Positions 10,274-22,300 of a stretch of 36,440 nucleotides of DNA are shown piece by piece (the stretch's first letter is position 1; each line of letters starts with the position of its first letter). A program made the position numbers and the translations under genes. The notes under the pieces were generated by a model. It was not told where the DNA came from. It made no database searches and was given only the letters and a program-made list of their open reading frames with translations. Source of the stretch: Ichthyophonus hoferi (lineage: Eukaryota > Opisthokonta > Ichthyosporea > Ichthyophonida > Ichthyophonidae); contig NAOQ01000420.1 of NCBI GenBank assembly GCA_002751075.1, forward strand, positions 21,629 through 58,068, read 5' to 3'.

Positions 10274-11188
10274 TGTGATAAGAGTTGGGAATGTTGATTT
10301 GGAGATTCACTTGAAGTCCAGAATTTGTTTTTCGTCAGTGAAAGAACTAAAAGTATACTGGAGATTGTAAACAGTTCTCAATTTTATACCTACCCCTTGT
10401 GCAATACGTGGCACAACACCTGCGTAATACGTTACACCCAATCGCCTACAACAAACACGTACTAAAATTCCAAGATGAAGAGTATCATCCGCGACCATTG
10501 TACCCAATCATAAATCTTATCCAAGAAAATTAGGGACTATTGGGTGACTAAGCTTGCCGAGCTTAAATAATACGCAAATAGGGAGAACTGCGATACACAA
10601 AAGGCAACCACTTTTATGGTGATAGCTAAAAGGATTTGTTTTATAGCCCATAATATACTGACCATACCGCTGGGGTAAATATTAGTCAAGATGACTATTT
10701 ATGTTGATCTTATGCACTACTAGTTGCCTGAATTGCTACAAAAATAAATGTTATATATATTAAAAATATGTTGGAAATATTAAAGAGGCAGAAGCGTCCC
10801 TGTGACCTACATTTGTTTAAAACTAGAAAGAATACCGAATTAAGGAGCAACGTGTCCTTATCCATACACGTAGTATTTATATGCTAAGGCATGCGTTTTT
10901 ATTGAGCAAGTCAATAGAATTTTTTCTAGGCAGGATGCTTTAGCAATGACTTACCTGAACCTAAAAACATATGATCTGAAATGGCTTGTTGCACAGTCGC
11001 GGGACTTATACTGGCAGTTCTACAATCTGGAACCTTGTCGATCATATTAAGAGGTTAAAGTAGCTGTTAAAACATGAATAGTTAAGTAATTTAGTCCCTT
11101 TTTTATATAGTTAGAATCATTTCATATTATTGACAGTTACTATTACATTACTTTGATAAAATAACTGGTGCAATCTATTGGTATTAAC

Positions 11189-12111
11189 TGACAATTCAAG
11201 ATGGCCAACGATTAAAATTGAATCAGCCAATGACAGAGGCACCACACCTACACCTGACGTGTTATTGTTGTTACCTTGGATGCTAGTCATTTACATCATA
11301 TACAAAAGTAAGACTTATTAAGAGCAAGAGTTTGATGATGGAGTGCAGTGTGTGTAGTCAGTCATTGTGATCCAATAGGAATCTGATCGATTGATGGAAT
11401 TTGTGCTATACAACTACAAACATTCCAAACTGCTTTTGAATTATTGTTCTGGCTTCAGAAATAGATGTGTGCATAGGTACATTCACTTGCAAGATTTTCA
11501 ACAAAAACAAAATGTGGTGCAAAATAATGCAAGGAGTATTCCTGGGAAAAAATATTTACTTGTTTGTACCGAAATGTTTTATAATAAACATCAATGAGTT
11601 GGTACAATCAGGAAGAAACTATTAGGGAATTGAAACTTCAACTAGAGAATGACAATTCAAGATGGCCAGCGATTAAAATTGAACTAGCTAATGACAGAGG
11701 CACCACACCTACATCTGACGTGTGATTGTTGCTACATTGGATGCTAGTCATTTACATCATATACAAAAGTAAGACTTATTAAGAACAACAATTTGATGAT
11801 GGAATGATGGAGTGCAGTGTGCAGTCAGTCATTGTGATCCAATAGGAATCTGATCGATTGATGGAATTTGTGCTATACAACTACAAACATTCCAAACTGC
11901 TTTTGAATTATTGTTCTGGCTTCAGGAATAGATATGCGCATAGGTACATTCACTTGCTAGATTTTCAACAAAAACAAAATGTGGAGCAAAATAAGACGAG
12001 GAGTATTCCTGGGAAATTTGTTTTATTGTCTGTACCGAAAAGTTTTATAATAATTTCAATGAGCTGGTACAATCAGGAAGAAACTATTAGGGAATTAAAA
12101 CTTCAACTAGA
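11189..12111 (+). repeat. 461-bp tandem duplication inside R1
   Basis: Copy 1 spans 11189-11649 and copy 2 spans 11650-12111. Both run from TGACAATTCAAGATGGCC to ACTTCAACTAGA at roughly 90% identity or better. R1 then continues past copy 2 (AAAGGCAATCACTTCATAC). The other R1 copies have this part only once. A 68- or 108-codon frame beginning MMEFVLYNYKHS exists in both copies, but the homologous frame is not kept in the R1 copy at 5440-6320. Confidence 0.9.
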
Positions 12112-12490
12112 TAAAGGCAATCACTTCATACCCCTAGCACAAAATATGTTTATCTATAATTATCTCTTCATGCTTCTAGAATGAATTATCCGTAGGCACC
12201 TTAATGGTTTTGACATATGGAAAATCGATATGCACTTTAGTCTTTATTTCTCGTTTTGCAAGCCTTTGTTTTGAAAAAATAACCGATTCTTATCAACCAT
12301 ATTTTATACTTTACTTACGTCCTGGATCTATGTAGCATATAACTATTTAATATTGGAAATCGAAGTCCACTGTAACATATCATTAATACGATTTAGAAAA
12401 CAACTTCATAATGTTTTTTGCATCCCTTATACAAAATAATTAGTAATGTATTGTACTCGTTATGTGCTTTGTGCACATAAGGTGCGAAGA
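12112..12490 (+). repeat. right part of R1 in unit C
   Basis: Continues the R1 block, matching about 5875-6260 and the reverse complement of 1060-1450. Landmarks are AGTCTTTATTTCTCGTTTT and CCTGGATCTATGT. Confidence 0.75.
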
Positions 12491-12530
12491 TTTTGAACTT
12501 ACATGAATCTATTCCATTCATAATTGATGG

Positions 12531-13393
12531 TTGGGACTTAGGAAAGAGATTATTGATGCAAGGACGGATTATGAAATAGCCATTTGTACAGATAATAGTA
12601 TATGAATAACCAACCAATCTACTCAGATTAAGTTGAGGTGCTTTAAAATATCAGTAATAATTCTAAATCAGTAGGTATTTAGTATTTAAGATTATTCAAG
12701 ATTAGTTTAATTATTTTTACAACAACCCTTATTAACCAAGATTGAATAAATAAGCAACATTCTGACCAAAACACAATTAGACGCAAAAACGTAATTGCTC
12801 TATACACTACTATGCCTGTGGTCGTGTTGCTTTATTATTTCCATCAATTTAAGATTTCCTTTTTCTTTTTGCATATCCCCTTGGGCTTATATATTACAAT
12901 TTTAGATAATGAAGAATCAAATCCAATCAAGTGGGTTATATGATCTTGAACAAAAAATGAAATAGAAATTTAGGCATTTTAAAAACCCAAGGTGGGTGTT
13001 GGATCATATATTAAAATGTATTAATATTAACGAGACAGATTTAAAATAAGAAAATAGGCCGGTTGTGCCATTTAGTTATACTTATAGTTACAATTATAAT
13101 TATAGCTATGGTCAATACACTACTGTGATGTACTATTGCCTTGTATCACAAAACAATGTGATAAATATATCATATCTACCTTACTGATCATAGTGACAAT
13201 TAGTTGTGAAGTAACAACCATGAGATAGATTGTTGTTAGAATAATATAGTTCCCTATCTAATAACTCTACATGATAATGGATGCTATTAGATTAGATTAA
13301 AACACGCTTCTACTGGGAATTTAATTGGATATGCAAGCATATTATAATAAAACATATATACATACATACACACATACATAGAGTACAACCATA
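12531..13393. other. intergenic, no gene seen
   Basis: AT-rich spacer between the CAP cluster and the 3' end of the Trm5-family gene. No coding frame, RNA gene or repeat of note was recognised beyond a TACATACACACATACA microsatellite just after the gene end (about 13355-13380). Confidence 0.5.
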
Positions 13394-16300
13394 TCAATCA
13401 CTACTATGGTCTAGCTGTACATCCAGGCACCATCTATACTGTCCCGGCCCTAGGCTCCCACATCTATGAGTTGAGACCACTCTACTCCTACGGCCATTAC
13501 ACTGTGCTGCAATCATATCAGGCAGGCTCTGGGCTAGTATCTTTGCAGTTTCTTCCCCATCTCGAAAATAAAAATGCAGCCACCCTCCCAATGTGACAGC
13601 TGGAACACCACAGTCCAAATAGTAATCAGTGGTGTGTGGCATAGGCATAAGGACACGGTCAAAGTAACCAAGGGAAGGGACCATAGAACGCATATCACCT
13701 TGATATACACAGGCCTTATGATCAATAGCGTTTAGTTTGATGTTGTCTCTGTGTGTAAACAATCAACAAATAGATAGATAGATAGTTAGGTAAGTAGATA
13801 CGTAGGTCAGTAGATAGGTAGATAGATAAGTAGATAGGTCAAAAAGTACATAGACATGGGTTAAGAATATATGTAAGAACATTTATGTGCATTAATAAGG
13901 CATGTATAGATATAGTTTATGATTGAAATGGTAAGATTATGAAACATACATTCATATGTAACCTTCCAATTATTTTAATCATTCTTTTATATATATATAT
14001 GTGTGTATTCCATTACATAATGTAGGATTATATATGATAATATAATATGAGAACACAACAAATATGGTACAATATAATATAGTATATAATGACGTAAAAT
14101 ACAAGAGGATTATCTAATATAGTAAGACAGAACAATACATATAGTATAATATAATCTAGCTGCACTTACCTACATATATCAGCCACCGCCTCATCCCTTT
14201 CTACACCAATCACCTCCCTTGCCCTAGTCAATGCACCAATCGAGCACAAGTAGGCACCACAGTTAGCAAACATGGTAAGCACTCTCTCTCCTTCTTTTAT
14301 CATATTACACAATCTCTTCCTTTCAGACGATGATCTTGGTGAATAATACACTATACTAACGTCTATGTTAAGGTGTACTCCGTTTTCTATTGTTACTGTT
14401 GTAGTCCGTTTCTCTCCGACTAAGTAAACATATTTCTGTGTAGGTGAGTGATATTGTGAGAGATGTATAGAATAGTTATAATAAAGATGGCTATATAGGT
14501 AGATGCGTGTACAAGTAGGCTAGATTCAAAAGTATATATACACACACACATACCATACATATATATAGTGGTTTAATAGCATGCTATTGTGTATGATATT
14601 ATAACAGTAGGTATGCATATACGTAAATTTGTGCATGTATAATGACATAATAGTACATTAGTATGCTAGCATAATAGTATGATAGTATATAGTGATCCCT
14701 CATCTGTATGCATACAAACCTGCTTCCAAATATCTACCACAATATACACTGTGATCTCGCACCTGATGTGGTTGTTGGTTGTCTGGTACTCTTAATCTAC
14801 CTAGCACAACAGCCAATTGTGGATGTGATTGCATAACGGACTGACCAATTAGCGTATCGTATTTTTGCAGCGACCAATCAATCTCTACAATACCTATGTC
14901 ACCAATTATATCCACTGCGGTTTTGAGCAACTTCAGCTCATCTGATTGGGAGATATGTTGCTTAGGCTAGTCATTGGCTCCTTGTTAAAGTTTAATCATT
15001 TATTATTGTGCATGTCTGAAGGTGCTATAGATACAATATCATTTCATATAACGTGGTTGGTCCACAATTACCCGATTAAGGTTAATTCTTACGTCATCCA
15101 TTTGTGATTTCGGGTCGGCTCACATGACATGCTTCGACCTGGTTTGGTTCAATTAAAATAGAATAAATTTTAATTTTTAAATATAAAATTAATCAGTGAG
15201 ACTAGAAAAGTTTGAGTCAATGGAAAAGGAAGAGATTGAATATACAAATAAATATAGTTATTGAAAATGATTGGGTATTAAATGGTTTTCATTTATTTTT
15301 GAATTATCACTATTCTAATGCATACTTGTATCTTGAGGAATATGAAGGGTACATATTCACGCATGTATGTATGTATATAATATAGCACGATACGTAGGTG
15401 TAGACAGTAGATGCACAAATATATATGCAAATCATATAAAAACCTGTATATATGTATGCATATATGTATATAGTGTGTATATACATGTAAATGTAAATAG
15501 GACAAATAATAAATATCCAATTAAGGTGATTTAGTCATAGTACCTGCTGAAAGCTGACCAATCAATCTCTGTCTTATATTGCTGTGGCCTGCCTTCTTGG
15601 TTGGTCGTTTATCCAAGTTTGTTTCAATGATACTCCACTGGATTATAATTAGATATGTAAATTAATGTGTATTATATGAGTGGATAATCTGATTTTATTG
15701 TATTTTAATTGTTTAGGATTGTCGTCTGTTTGGATAAGCTCTCTTTATATGTGAATGTATATGTTGGTTATAGAAGAAATCTAATAAAGGTCTAATTGAT
15801 TAATTAAGATTATAACAGGCAATAATGAATAATAATGTGGAATGGTTTATGAATTAACTACAACAATTAATTAATTATAACAACAAATAATAATAAACGG
15901 TTATATAATTTTCTCAATTTAAAGTTTTCCAATAACAGTATTTAAAATGGACCAATCATCCACATGCATTACTATAACTCATACAACTTCCTACCCTCCT
16001 ATTGAATTTCACACTACACTACTACAATTTATATGTACTCACTATCCAATCAATATTATGACTTTAGCAACATCTATCTTCACGCAATCCCCTGCTAGCA
16101 CGGATATCCATGGTTGCATAAATAAAAAAGGGTAACGTATAATGCTTAAATAATAATAATACTAATAATAGTAAAATGCAAGAGCAAAACCAACTTAAAC
16201 AAAATGCTTAACAATACAGTCCACAGTCCACAGTCCATCTCACCACACCAACTACCAATACATACATACCTCAGGTAACATAGCAGTAGGCCGACCACTG

Positions 16301-16440
16301 CAGGGTAGTAATATATAGCATCCTTGTGTCTTCGGTAGATAAGAGCGAGGGAATAGGTTTTGGTGGAGAAGGACTTTACGGGCCTCGTCTGCCTGTGCAG
16401 AGGGCACTCTAAGTGCCAACACGGGGAAAGAGGAGGTCAT
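13394..16440 (-). CDS. TRM5: tRNA (guanine-37 N1) methyltransferase, Trm5 family, archaeal type
   Basis: Five exons with phases that match: 16440-16270, 15637-15544, 14941-14720, 14419-14170 and 13748-13394 (TGA), giving 363 residues. The predicted role is methyl transfer from S-adenosylmethionine to G37 of tRNA, which protects the reading frame. Residues 1-57 resemble the small N-terminal domain of archaeal Trm5 (VLALRVPSAQADEARKVLL). Residues 89-160 match the middle domain, with IIGDIGIVEI at 100-109 and QSHPQLAVVLGR. Residues 163-363 form the Rossmann methyltransferase with ENGVHLNIDV, YYSPRSSSERKR (187-198), DNIKLN (247-252) and DRVLMPMP (276-283). Oddly, motif I reads TMFANCGAYL where the family usually has D-x-FAGVGPF, and MPMP stands where MNLP is common. 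The compact length and the end QYRWCLDV point to the archaeal rather than the long eukaryotic Trm5. An ATG at 16440 was chosen because the GTG upstream is not a eukaryotic start. TYW2 is less likely. Confidence 0.85.
13769..13841. repeat. TAGA/TAGG microsatellite in intron 4 of the Trm5 gene
   Basis: Imperfect tetranucleotide array (ATAGATAGATAG, then GTAGATAGG variants) directly upstream of the last exon, near the acceptor. Confidence 0.85.
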
Positions 16441-17274
16441 GTTTACAGGATGCACTCACTGTACTGTTGTTGGTGTTGATGCGTTTATGTATGTTTGGGT
16501 AGATGGGCATGTGTATATCTACGCATTTACGTGTATGTGTATATATGTATGGTTTATATATGAATATGTATTGTGTATTGCGTATAATATAAGTATATAT
16601 ATAATAGTATAATAAAACGATAACTTGTTTAAGTTGGTAATTTGTAGTTGCGCAATTAACTTGCTTGCAAGTTATAATTATATGTTATGATATTGTATAG
16701 TATATACATGTTATCGCCTGTGATTTCATGCATACTCATAGTAATATGATTATATGATTCATTTTATCATGTAAGAGCATGATATATTTAGAGATCATGA
16801 AATTGGTGACTTTTTGGATTAAATGTTGGCTTGACTTTAAGGTTGGTTTTAGGAGAAAACATATATTTGTATAGATATTTGTATAATTATGTCGTATAGA
16901 AATATGATGGTGATTTTTATAAAAAACAAAGAATAATAGTATATTAAATTAATTCGTAGTAATGTAAACGTCTGTATACAAGTACCATATTCTGTAACAA
17001 CATAATATAAGATAGAATGAATCCTTGACTATAAAATATTATGTTATAGGTATTGCTAAATATCTCTCCATTAAAATTTCAGTAGATATTAGTGATAATA
17101 CCATGCAATTAGTTATGTTTAAAAATGCAGAATAAGATTTTCAATATTTTTTATGTTAAATATAGCTATATAATCAACATAGGAAAACTAACTATAATTG
17201 TAATTGTCTAATTGATTAATGCTGGGTTTTGAAATATTCTATATAAAGTGCTAAATTTAGAAAGTATAAGAAGT

Positions 17275-17402
17275 TTTACGAGACAGATTGGGAACTCTTG
17301 ATTCGGTAGAGATTTTGTATAAAATCTATACAATTTTTATCCTAAATTCTCTGCTTGCAATAGTGGGCTACCACTCTGAACATGAGATAGTTGCTATAGA
17401 GC
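17275..17402 (+). repeat. dispersed repeat R4, internally shortened copy
   Basis: Its left part (GAGACAGATTGGGAACTCTTGATTC) matches 35708-35735. Its right part (ATCCTAAATTCTCTGCTTGCAATAGTGGGCTACC...) matches about 35991-36040. About 200 bp present between them in the right-hand copy are missing here. Confidence 0.7.
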
Positions 17403-17780
17403 CTAAAAAGCAACATGTTACAAGTAGAATATCAACATACATTTATTCTATGTATGAATCCTATTAAATACATTGAAGGTAAAAGATAATATACTACAGT
17501 AGCTTTGGTAAATTTAAATTATAGTTGCTTTGATAATTTTAATGTCAATTTTAAACATATTAGTAGCTTGAAAGTATAAAGGATTCCGTCTGAGATAGGA
17601 ATTGCCTTTTGGGTTTTGCAGTTGTGCTAAAGAAAGTTTTTTTGCCTTCATTTATTTATTGTCTTGTAAGTCCGTCTACCATCCACAAATAGGCGAGATA
17701 ATTGTTGAAACGATAAAATAGAAGGAAATATATAGCCTGTCTTTATCTTAAACCGTTATACTGACAATTACGACTATCAG

Positions 17781-17959
17781 GTGGTGGACTATAGTATAGA
17801 CAAAACCAAAAACCCCATTTCAACCACATTGTGGTTAATTTATACTATTTTAAGCACATGTGATGCAGTGAGACTAAATTCAGATGAAACTATATACATA
17901 ATACAATATAGTCGTATACAAGAATTAATTCAATCTAAATCATTTTACTACGTAGGTTT
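17781..17959 (+). other. exon-like open stretch, unknown gene
   Basis: An acceptor-like GACTATCAG precedes 17781 and a strong donor-like TTTGGTAAGTA follows. The frame between is open for about 59 codons, containing DYSIDKTKNPISTTLWLIYT and LSTCDAVRLNSDE. The residue mix looks protein-like, but no family was recognised, and no start or partner exon was found. Chance is quite possible in AT-rich DNA. Confidence 0.25.
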
Positions 17960-18391
17960 GGTAAGTATTGCATCTATTTGATGAGACATCTTTGTGAACA
18001 ATCTATGTTATTGTTGGTTTGGAGCTTACTGCAAAGGCCCACAATTCAATCAATTTATAGAAATAATTCACGCAAAAACACACAGCCAATCAGATACTAT
18101 ATAGGTATCAATCAATTAGTAATTGATCTTTTTTTTTTTGATTCAATAAAACTTTTCGTTATATTATAATATAATATGGTATGATATGATTGACATGAAT
18201 GAAATCAATCAAAACTGTTTTTTGAGCAAAAAAAGCATAAATACAAAGCTTCATACAATAATAGAGGAAACAGTAAAGTCATATACGACTGATCAATCAC
18301 AAAAAAATAATAATAGTAGTTAGAAAAATCATATTCCGGAATTTTATGTATATTTGTATGTATTTATAGTAAGTCTACAATTTTTAAATTA

Positions 18392-18691
18392 AGTGAAGTA
18401 ATTGATCCAGATCCTATACTGCAAGGCTAACTAGTCAAGCCTGATGCCGCTTCTCCTAATATTAACGATACTGTAGCCGTTTACCCACAACCACCATTTG
18501 ATTGTAGTGCTCACATATACAACACAGCACCTAGTAAAAAATTGAAGGTTTCCATATTCTTTAAGCAACAACCTGAGCGTGAGCAGGATTTATCAAGAGC
18601 TTTAGTTTGTAGGTTACCAGACCACATACTAGAAACAGCACTCAGTATCACTAATTTTAGTCCTAATTCTAATATATTTGAATATATATAA
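18392..18691 (+). other. exon-like or relic coding stretch, unknown gene
   Basis: From 18431 to the TAA at about 18689, one frame reads as ordinary protein: a proline-rich start (VKPDAASPNINDTVAVYPQPP), then KKLKVSIFFKQQPEREQD and RALVCRLPDHILETALSI. The same frame also looks protein-like just before 18428 (SEVIDPDPILQG) but is interrupted. The GC content is higher than its surroundings. This could be the terminal exon of an unrecognised gene, or a relic of one. No family was recognised. Confidence 0.35.
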
Positions 18692-19360
18692 ATAAATAAG
18701 TAAGGGATCATTGTAACAAATTATACATGTTCCAATAGCATAGGATTGAACAAGCATTTTATTATGATCACAAAAAAACTTGTTTGATATGAATATATAT
18801 AGTCCTTTTAATAATACATATACCTTATTATTATTATTAATTACACACTATGTTGTCATCGTTGAATGTTGCAATTGGTTACCTATTATATCAATAGATT
18901 AGAGATGATTATTCATAACTAAAGAGTTATGTGTAAGAAAAAAGGACCTTTGTACATTTTTCTAAAGTATTCACACCCAAAATTAATTTCTAATTAATGG
19001 CTAATGCCGGAAAGAAGTTTAATTGTTTTTGGCTATAAAATGTACGCAATAATTAAATAAATATTGTATTAGATGAAACAATTGACTCATAACGCCCTAA
19101 AGGGTACTGTCATACCTCACCAATCAAAATCACGATTAATATACCATATTAACCAATTGCATTGGCAGGACAATGCGATCAGACCGTTATCTATCGACCG
19201 ATCAGTTTAATTGATACACGTGTACATTGACACTGAATAATACATGTAATTAAACCGGCATTATATACACAAATATAACGTATAATTATATACATATACA
19301 TATACATATATACATATATATATATAGGAATAGTAATATAGTAATAATAAATATATAACA

Positions 19361-22300
19361 ATGACTATTTCTGACGTGTCACCTCTCGGCGCGCGTTCCT
19401 CTACAGGAGAGTCGTTGATTCAACATGAGCCCGTGTTTACCAAGGATAGCTTGTAAGCTTTATACTATATACAGATACATCTTTGTATATAAGAATATAT
19501 ATAATTGTGTATATATACATACAATTCTTATGAGGTATATATGGTTGTGTATATGTAGATACATGTTTTTATGCATACATCTATCTATATGAATATGTGG
19601 AAGCATGCTAATGTAAGTCTGGATATATGTGTACAGTGTAGTGTATATTATATAGCAAATTGCTGACAGCGTGGGTATATATGTTGGTATATATTTTTAT
19701 ACATGTTTTAATACATACTCCTATATATATAGCAATATGTATAAATGTATGGATATTCATACATATATGGATGTGTATTTTTACGTAAACATGCGTGGTG
19801 GTTTAAGTAGAAATAAATATTATTGTAACATGTGTGCAAGAACGCATACATTTACATATATGCCGGCAAGTATACACTTTTTTTATATGCGAATCCAAGT
19901 ATAGGGCTTTGTATATATGTTCAGATAATCATAGTAGAGGTGAACAGTGTAGTAGTATCTGTGCTTATATGAACATATATGTATCTATAGGTTACTTATT
20001 ATACATGCATATATTAGACATATGAGCTAGTTTGTGTTTTTTGTTTGCTTGTACATATTTGCAGAGGGACGTATTTAAATAACGTACATATACAATGTAC
20101 ATACACATACATTCATGCGTTACACATTATTCTATTATATTTGTATTGGCTATATCTGTCAAGTTATATGTGGAGCTTAGTATAAACACTATGTTTATAG
20201 CTTGGCAAGCCGATACTCAATACATACATGTAATACACACTAACTGTAAGACTGACCTATGTTTATTTATATTTATAAACCTCTTGATAATTGACTAGTT
20301 ACCACACAATGGCATGATATTTATTTTTCCAGTATTAAATAAATATATGATTGGATTTGGACAATATATATCAATAATAAATTATCTAACCTCTTTTACA
20401 TATCTCCTTAGGTTTTTCTTTCTATGTGCTGGTAAGAATGTTTTAGTACACAGTACTGGGACAGCCTCCTGTGTGATGAAACTGAAAGGACATACAGATA
20501 ACGTCACTGGAGTGGCTATTAATCCGGATAATTCCCTGCAGGTATGGTAGGGGTGTATGTGTGTAGGGGCATATGATGACTGATAAGTATCTCGTTTGAT
20601 TGGGTGTTTGTCATTTATATATAATATCATTTATCTTTAATCCGATTGCCCCATGCCCACTTTATCTACTCCGGTATACCCTACCGCACTGGTCGATATT
20701 ATGTTACGTTATAGTATATTGTATGTTATTATACTATGTATATTAAAGTGTCTGATTGTATGTATATTTATTGCTATATCTTGTCACAAAGTAAATATAA
20801 AAAATACAAAATGTATAAGTCAATAATTATCAAATATGGAAACTTATAAGACTAACTATTGGTTTGTCAGATATACACACACTCTCTGGATGGCACAGTA
20901 TGTTTGTGGGACTATATAGACGGTGTTCTGTTGAAGGTAAGGATATATATATATACTATGTACTGTATACTATACTACACTATGTACGTATATGTCTATG
21001 TTCAGGTTAACTGTATAATAGTATAGTTATCCATTTAAATTCTGAAAGTTTGATGAGGGTAATATATATCTATGTGTTTAAATTTTATGCTGAAAGTATG
21101 TAAGAATGAATATTAATGCATTGCATGTATAAATAAGAGATTAAACGAATTGAGGTATAGTTATGTGCAGGCTGTCTGATGTATGTTGAGTATGAAGTAT
21201 TATCATCCTTTTAGTCCTCTGGCCCATGATGGTAATATGGGTAGAGAGGGGCCACAGGTGGCACTATACACATACATGCATACATACATACCAACATATA
21301 CATACATACCAACATATACATACATATATATAAACATATATTTATACATATTAAGGACTTGAGCTATTGTGTGTAGAGTAAGCAGATATATATATATATA
21401 TATGTTGCTATCATGATTTTATTGGATAGGATTATACACATTATCATATTATTATACCTAATATATTCTACATTTATCGTTTCATTTCTTTTTCTCTTTT
21501 CCTTCCACCTCATCTCTCTTTCCTTCTCACTATTCTTTATAGACTATTGAGGTAGGCATGCCAGTCATCCATATGACAGTCATTCCAACCACTCCTGATC
21601 AAGCGATTGTCTGCACTAAACGTATTGCTACAGAGAAAAAAGGTTCGTATATATTATATATGTGTGTATGCATGGATGAATGTCTGTCTGTATGTATGTA
21701 TGTAGGTATATATGTATGAATGTCTGTATGTACGTATGTAGGTAGGTATGTATGTATGAATGGCTGTATGTTTGTATGTATGTAGGTATGTATGTATGAA
21801 TGTATGTTACAGATATTAGCTTACTAAAAGTATGTAATCCACAGAGAGCAGACTTTATCTGTCCCGTCTTTCGTTGAAGATGCCAAAGGTATAATTGTGC
21901 TTATAGATATTAGATACTTGATACTTAAAGATTGTATAGCTAATATACTTTGATTACTGTATATGCTTTTATATTAAAATAATTGTATATACCTATATAT
22001 GGCTCACTGTTTTACATCAGTATGATATATACATACATATATACATCTATATTAGTATACATATATGCTAATATAACGGCAGCCATTTTCACTTATGTTT
22101 TCTACATGTATGCTTATACTCGTTTATAATGCGTATATATTTCTAAGTCTTCTATTGTATAATATCATTCCTTATGTATTCATGCCAACTCACATCTTCT
22201 GCTCCTTTCCCACTCTCTCTCTTTCTTTTGCTCCCTTACAGGAGCAAGGTGTAGTGATTACTACAATGTCACGTCTCAAAGGAAATGTGGTTGGCTGGAA

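Larger units (their letters stand above)
8870..12530 (-). repeat. CAP unit C (minus)
   Basis: The most complete minus-strand unit: downstream flank (8870-9571), CAP copy (9572-10273), upstream flank (10274 to about 11188) and R1 (11189 to about 12490), followed by a short stretch like the start of the next downstream flank (to about 12530). Confidence 0.8.
16441..19360. other. intergenic region between divergent Trm5 and WDR75 genes
   Basis: About 2.9 kb shared by two head-to-head genes, with both promoters presumably inside. It contains a dispersed repeat (17275-17402), two exon-like open stretches (17781-17959 and 18392-18691) and TA/CATA tracts just before the WDR75 start (about 19285-19326). 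No TATA box or promoter motif stands out from the AT-rich background; CCAATCA sites occur at about 18085 and 19120. Confidence 0.5.

Noticed and set aside
11391-12184. MMEFVLYNYKHS frames of 68 and 108 codons in the tandem R1 copies
   Set aside because: They share a frame only because the DNA was duplicated recently. The older R1 copy at 5440-6320 does not keep it, and no domain is seen.
925-12530. The CAP cluster as cargo of a transposon
   Set aside because: No transposase, reverse transcriptase or terminal repeats were recognised; the shared blocks fit segmental duplication with inversion.
14340-14450. Trm5 exon 4 starting at the CAG near 14444 instead of the TTAG at 14420
   Set aside because: Only the TTAG acceptor fits the phase of exon 3 and gives GEKRTTTVTIENG in line with the family.
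20314-20550. 78-codon frame starting in WDR75 intron 1
   Set aside because: Only its end (from 20412) is WDR75 exon 2; the rest is intron read-through.
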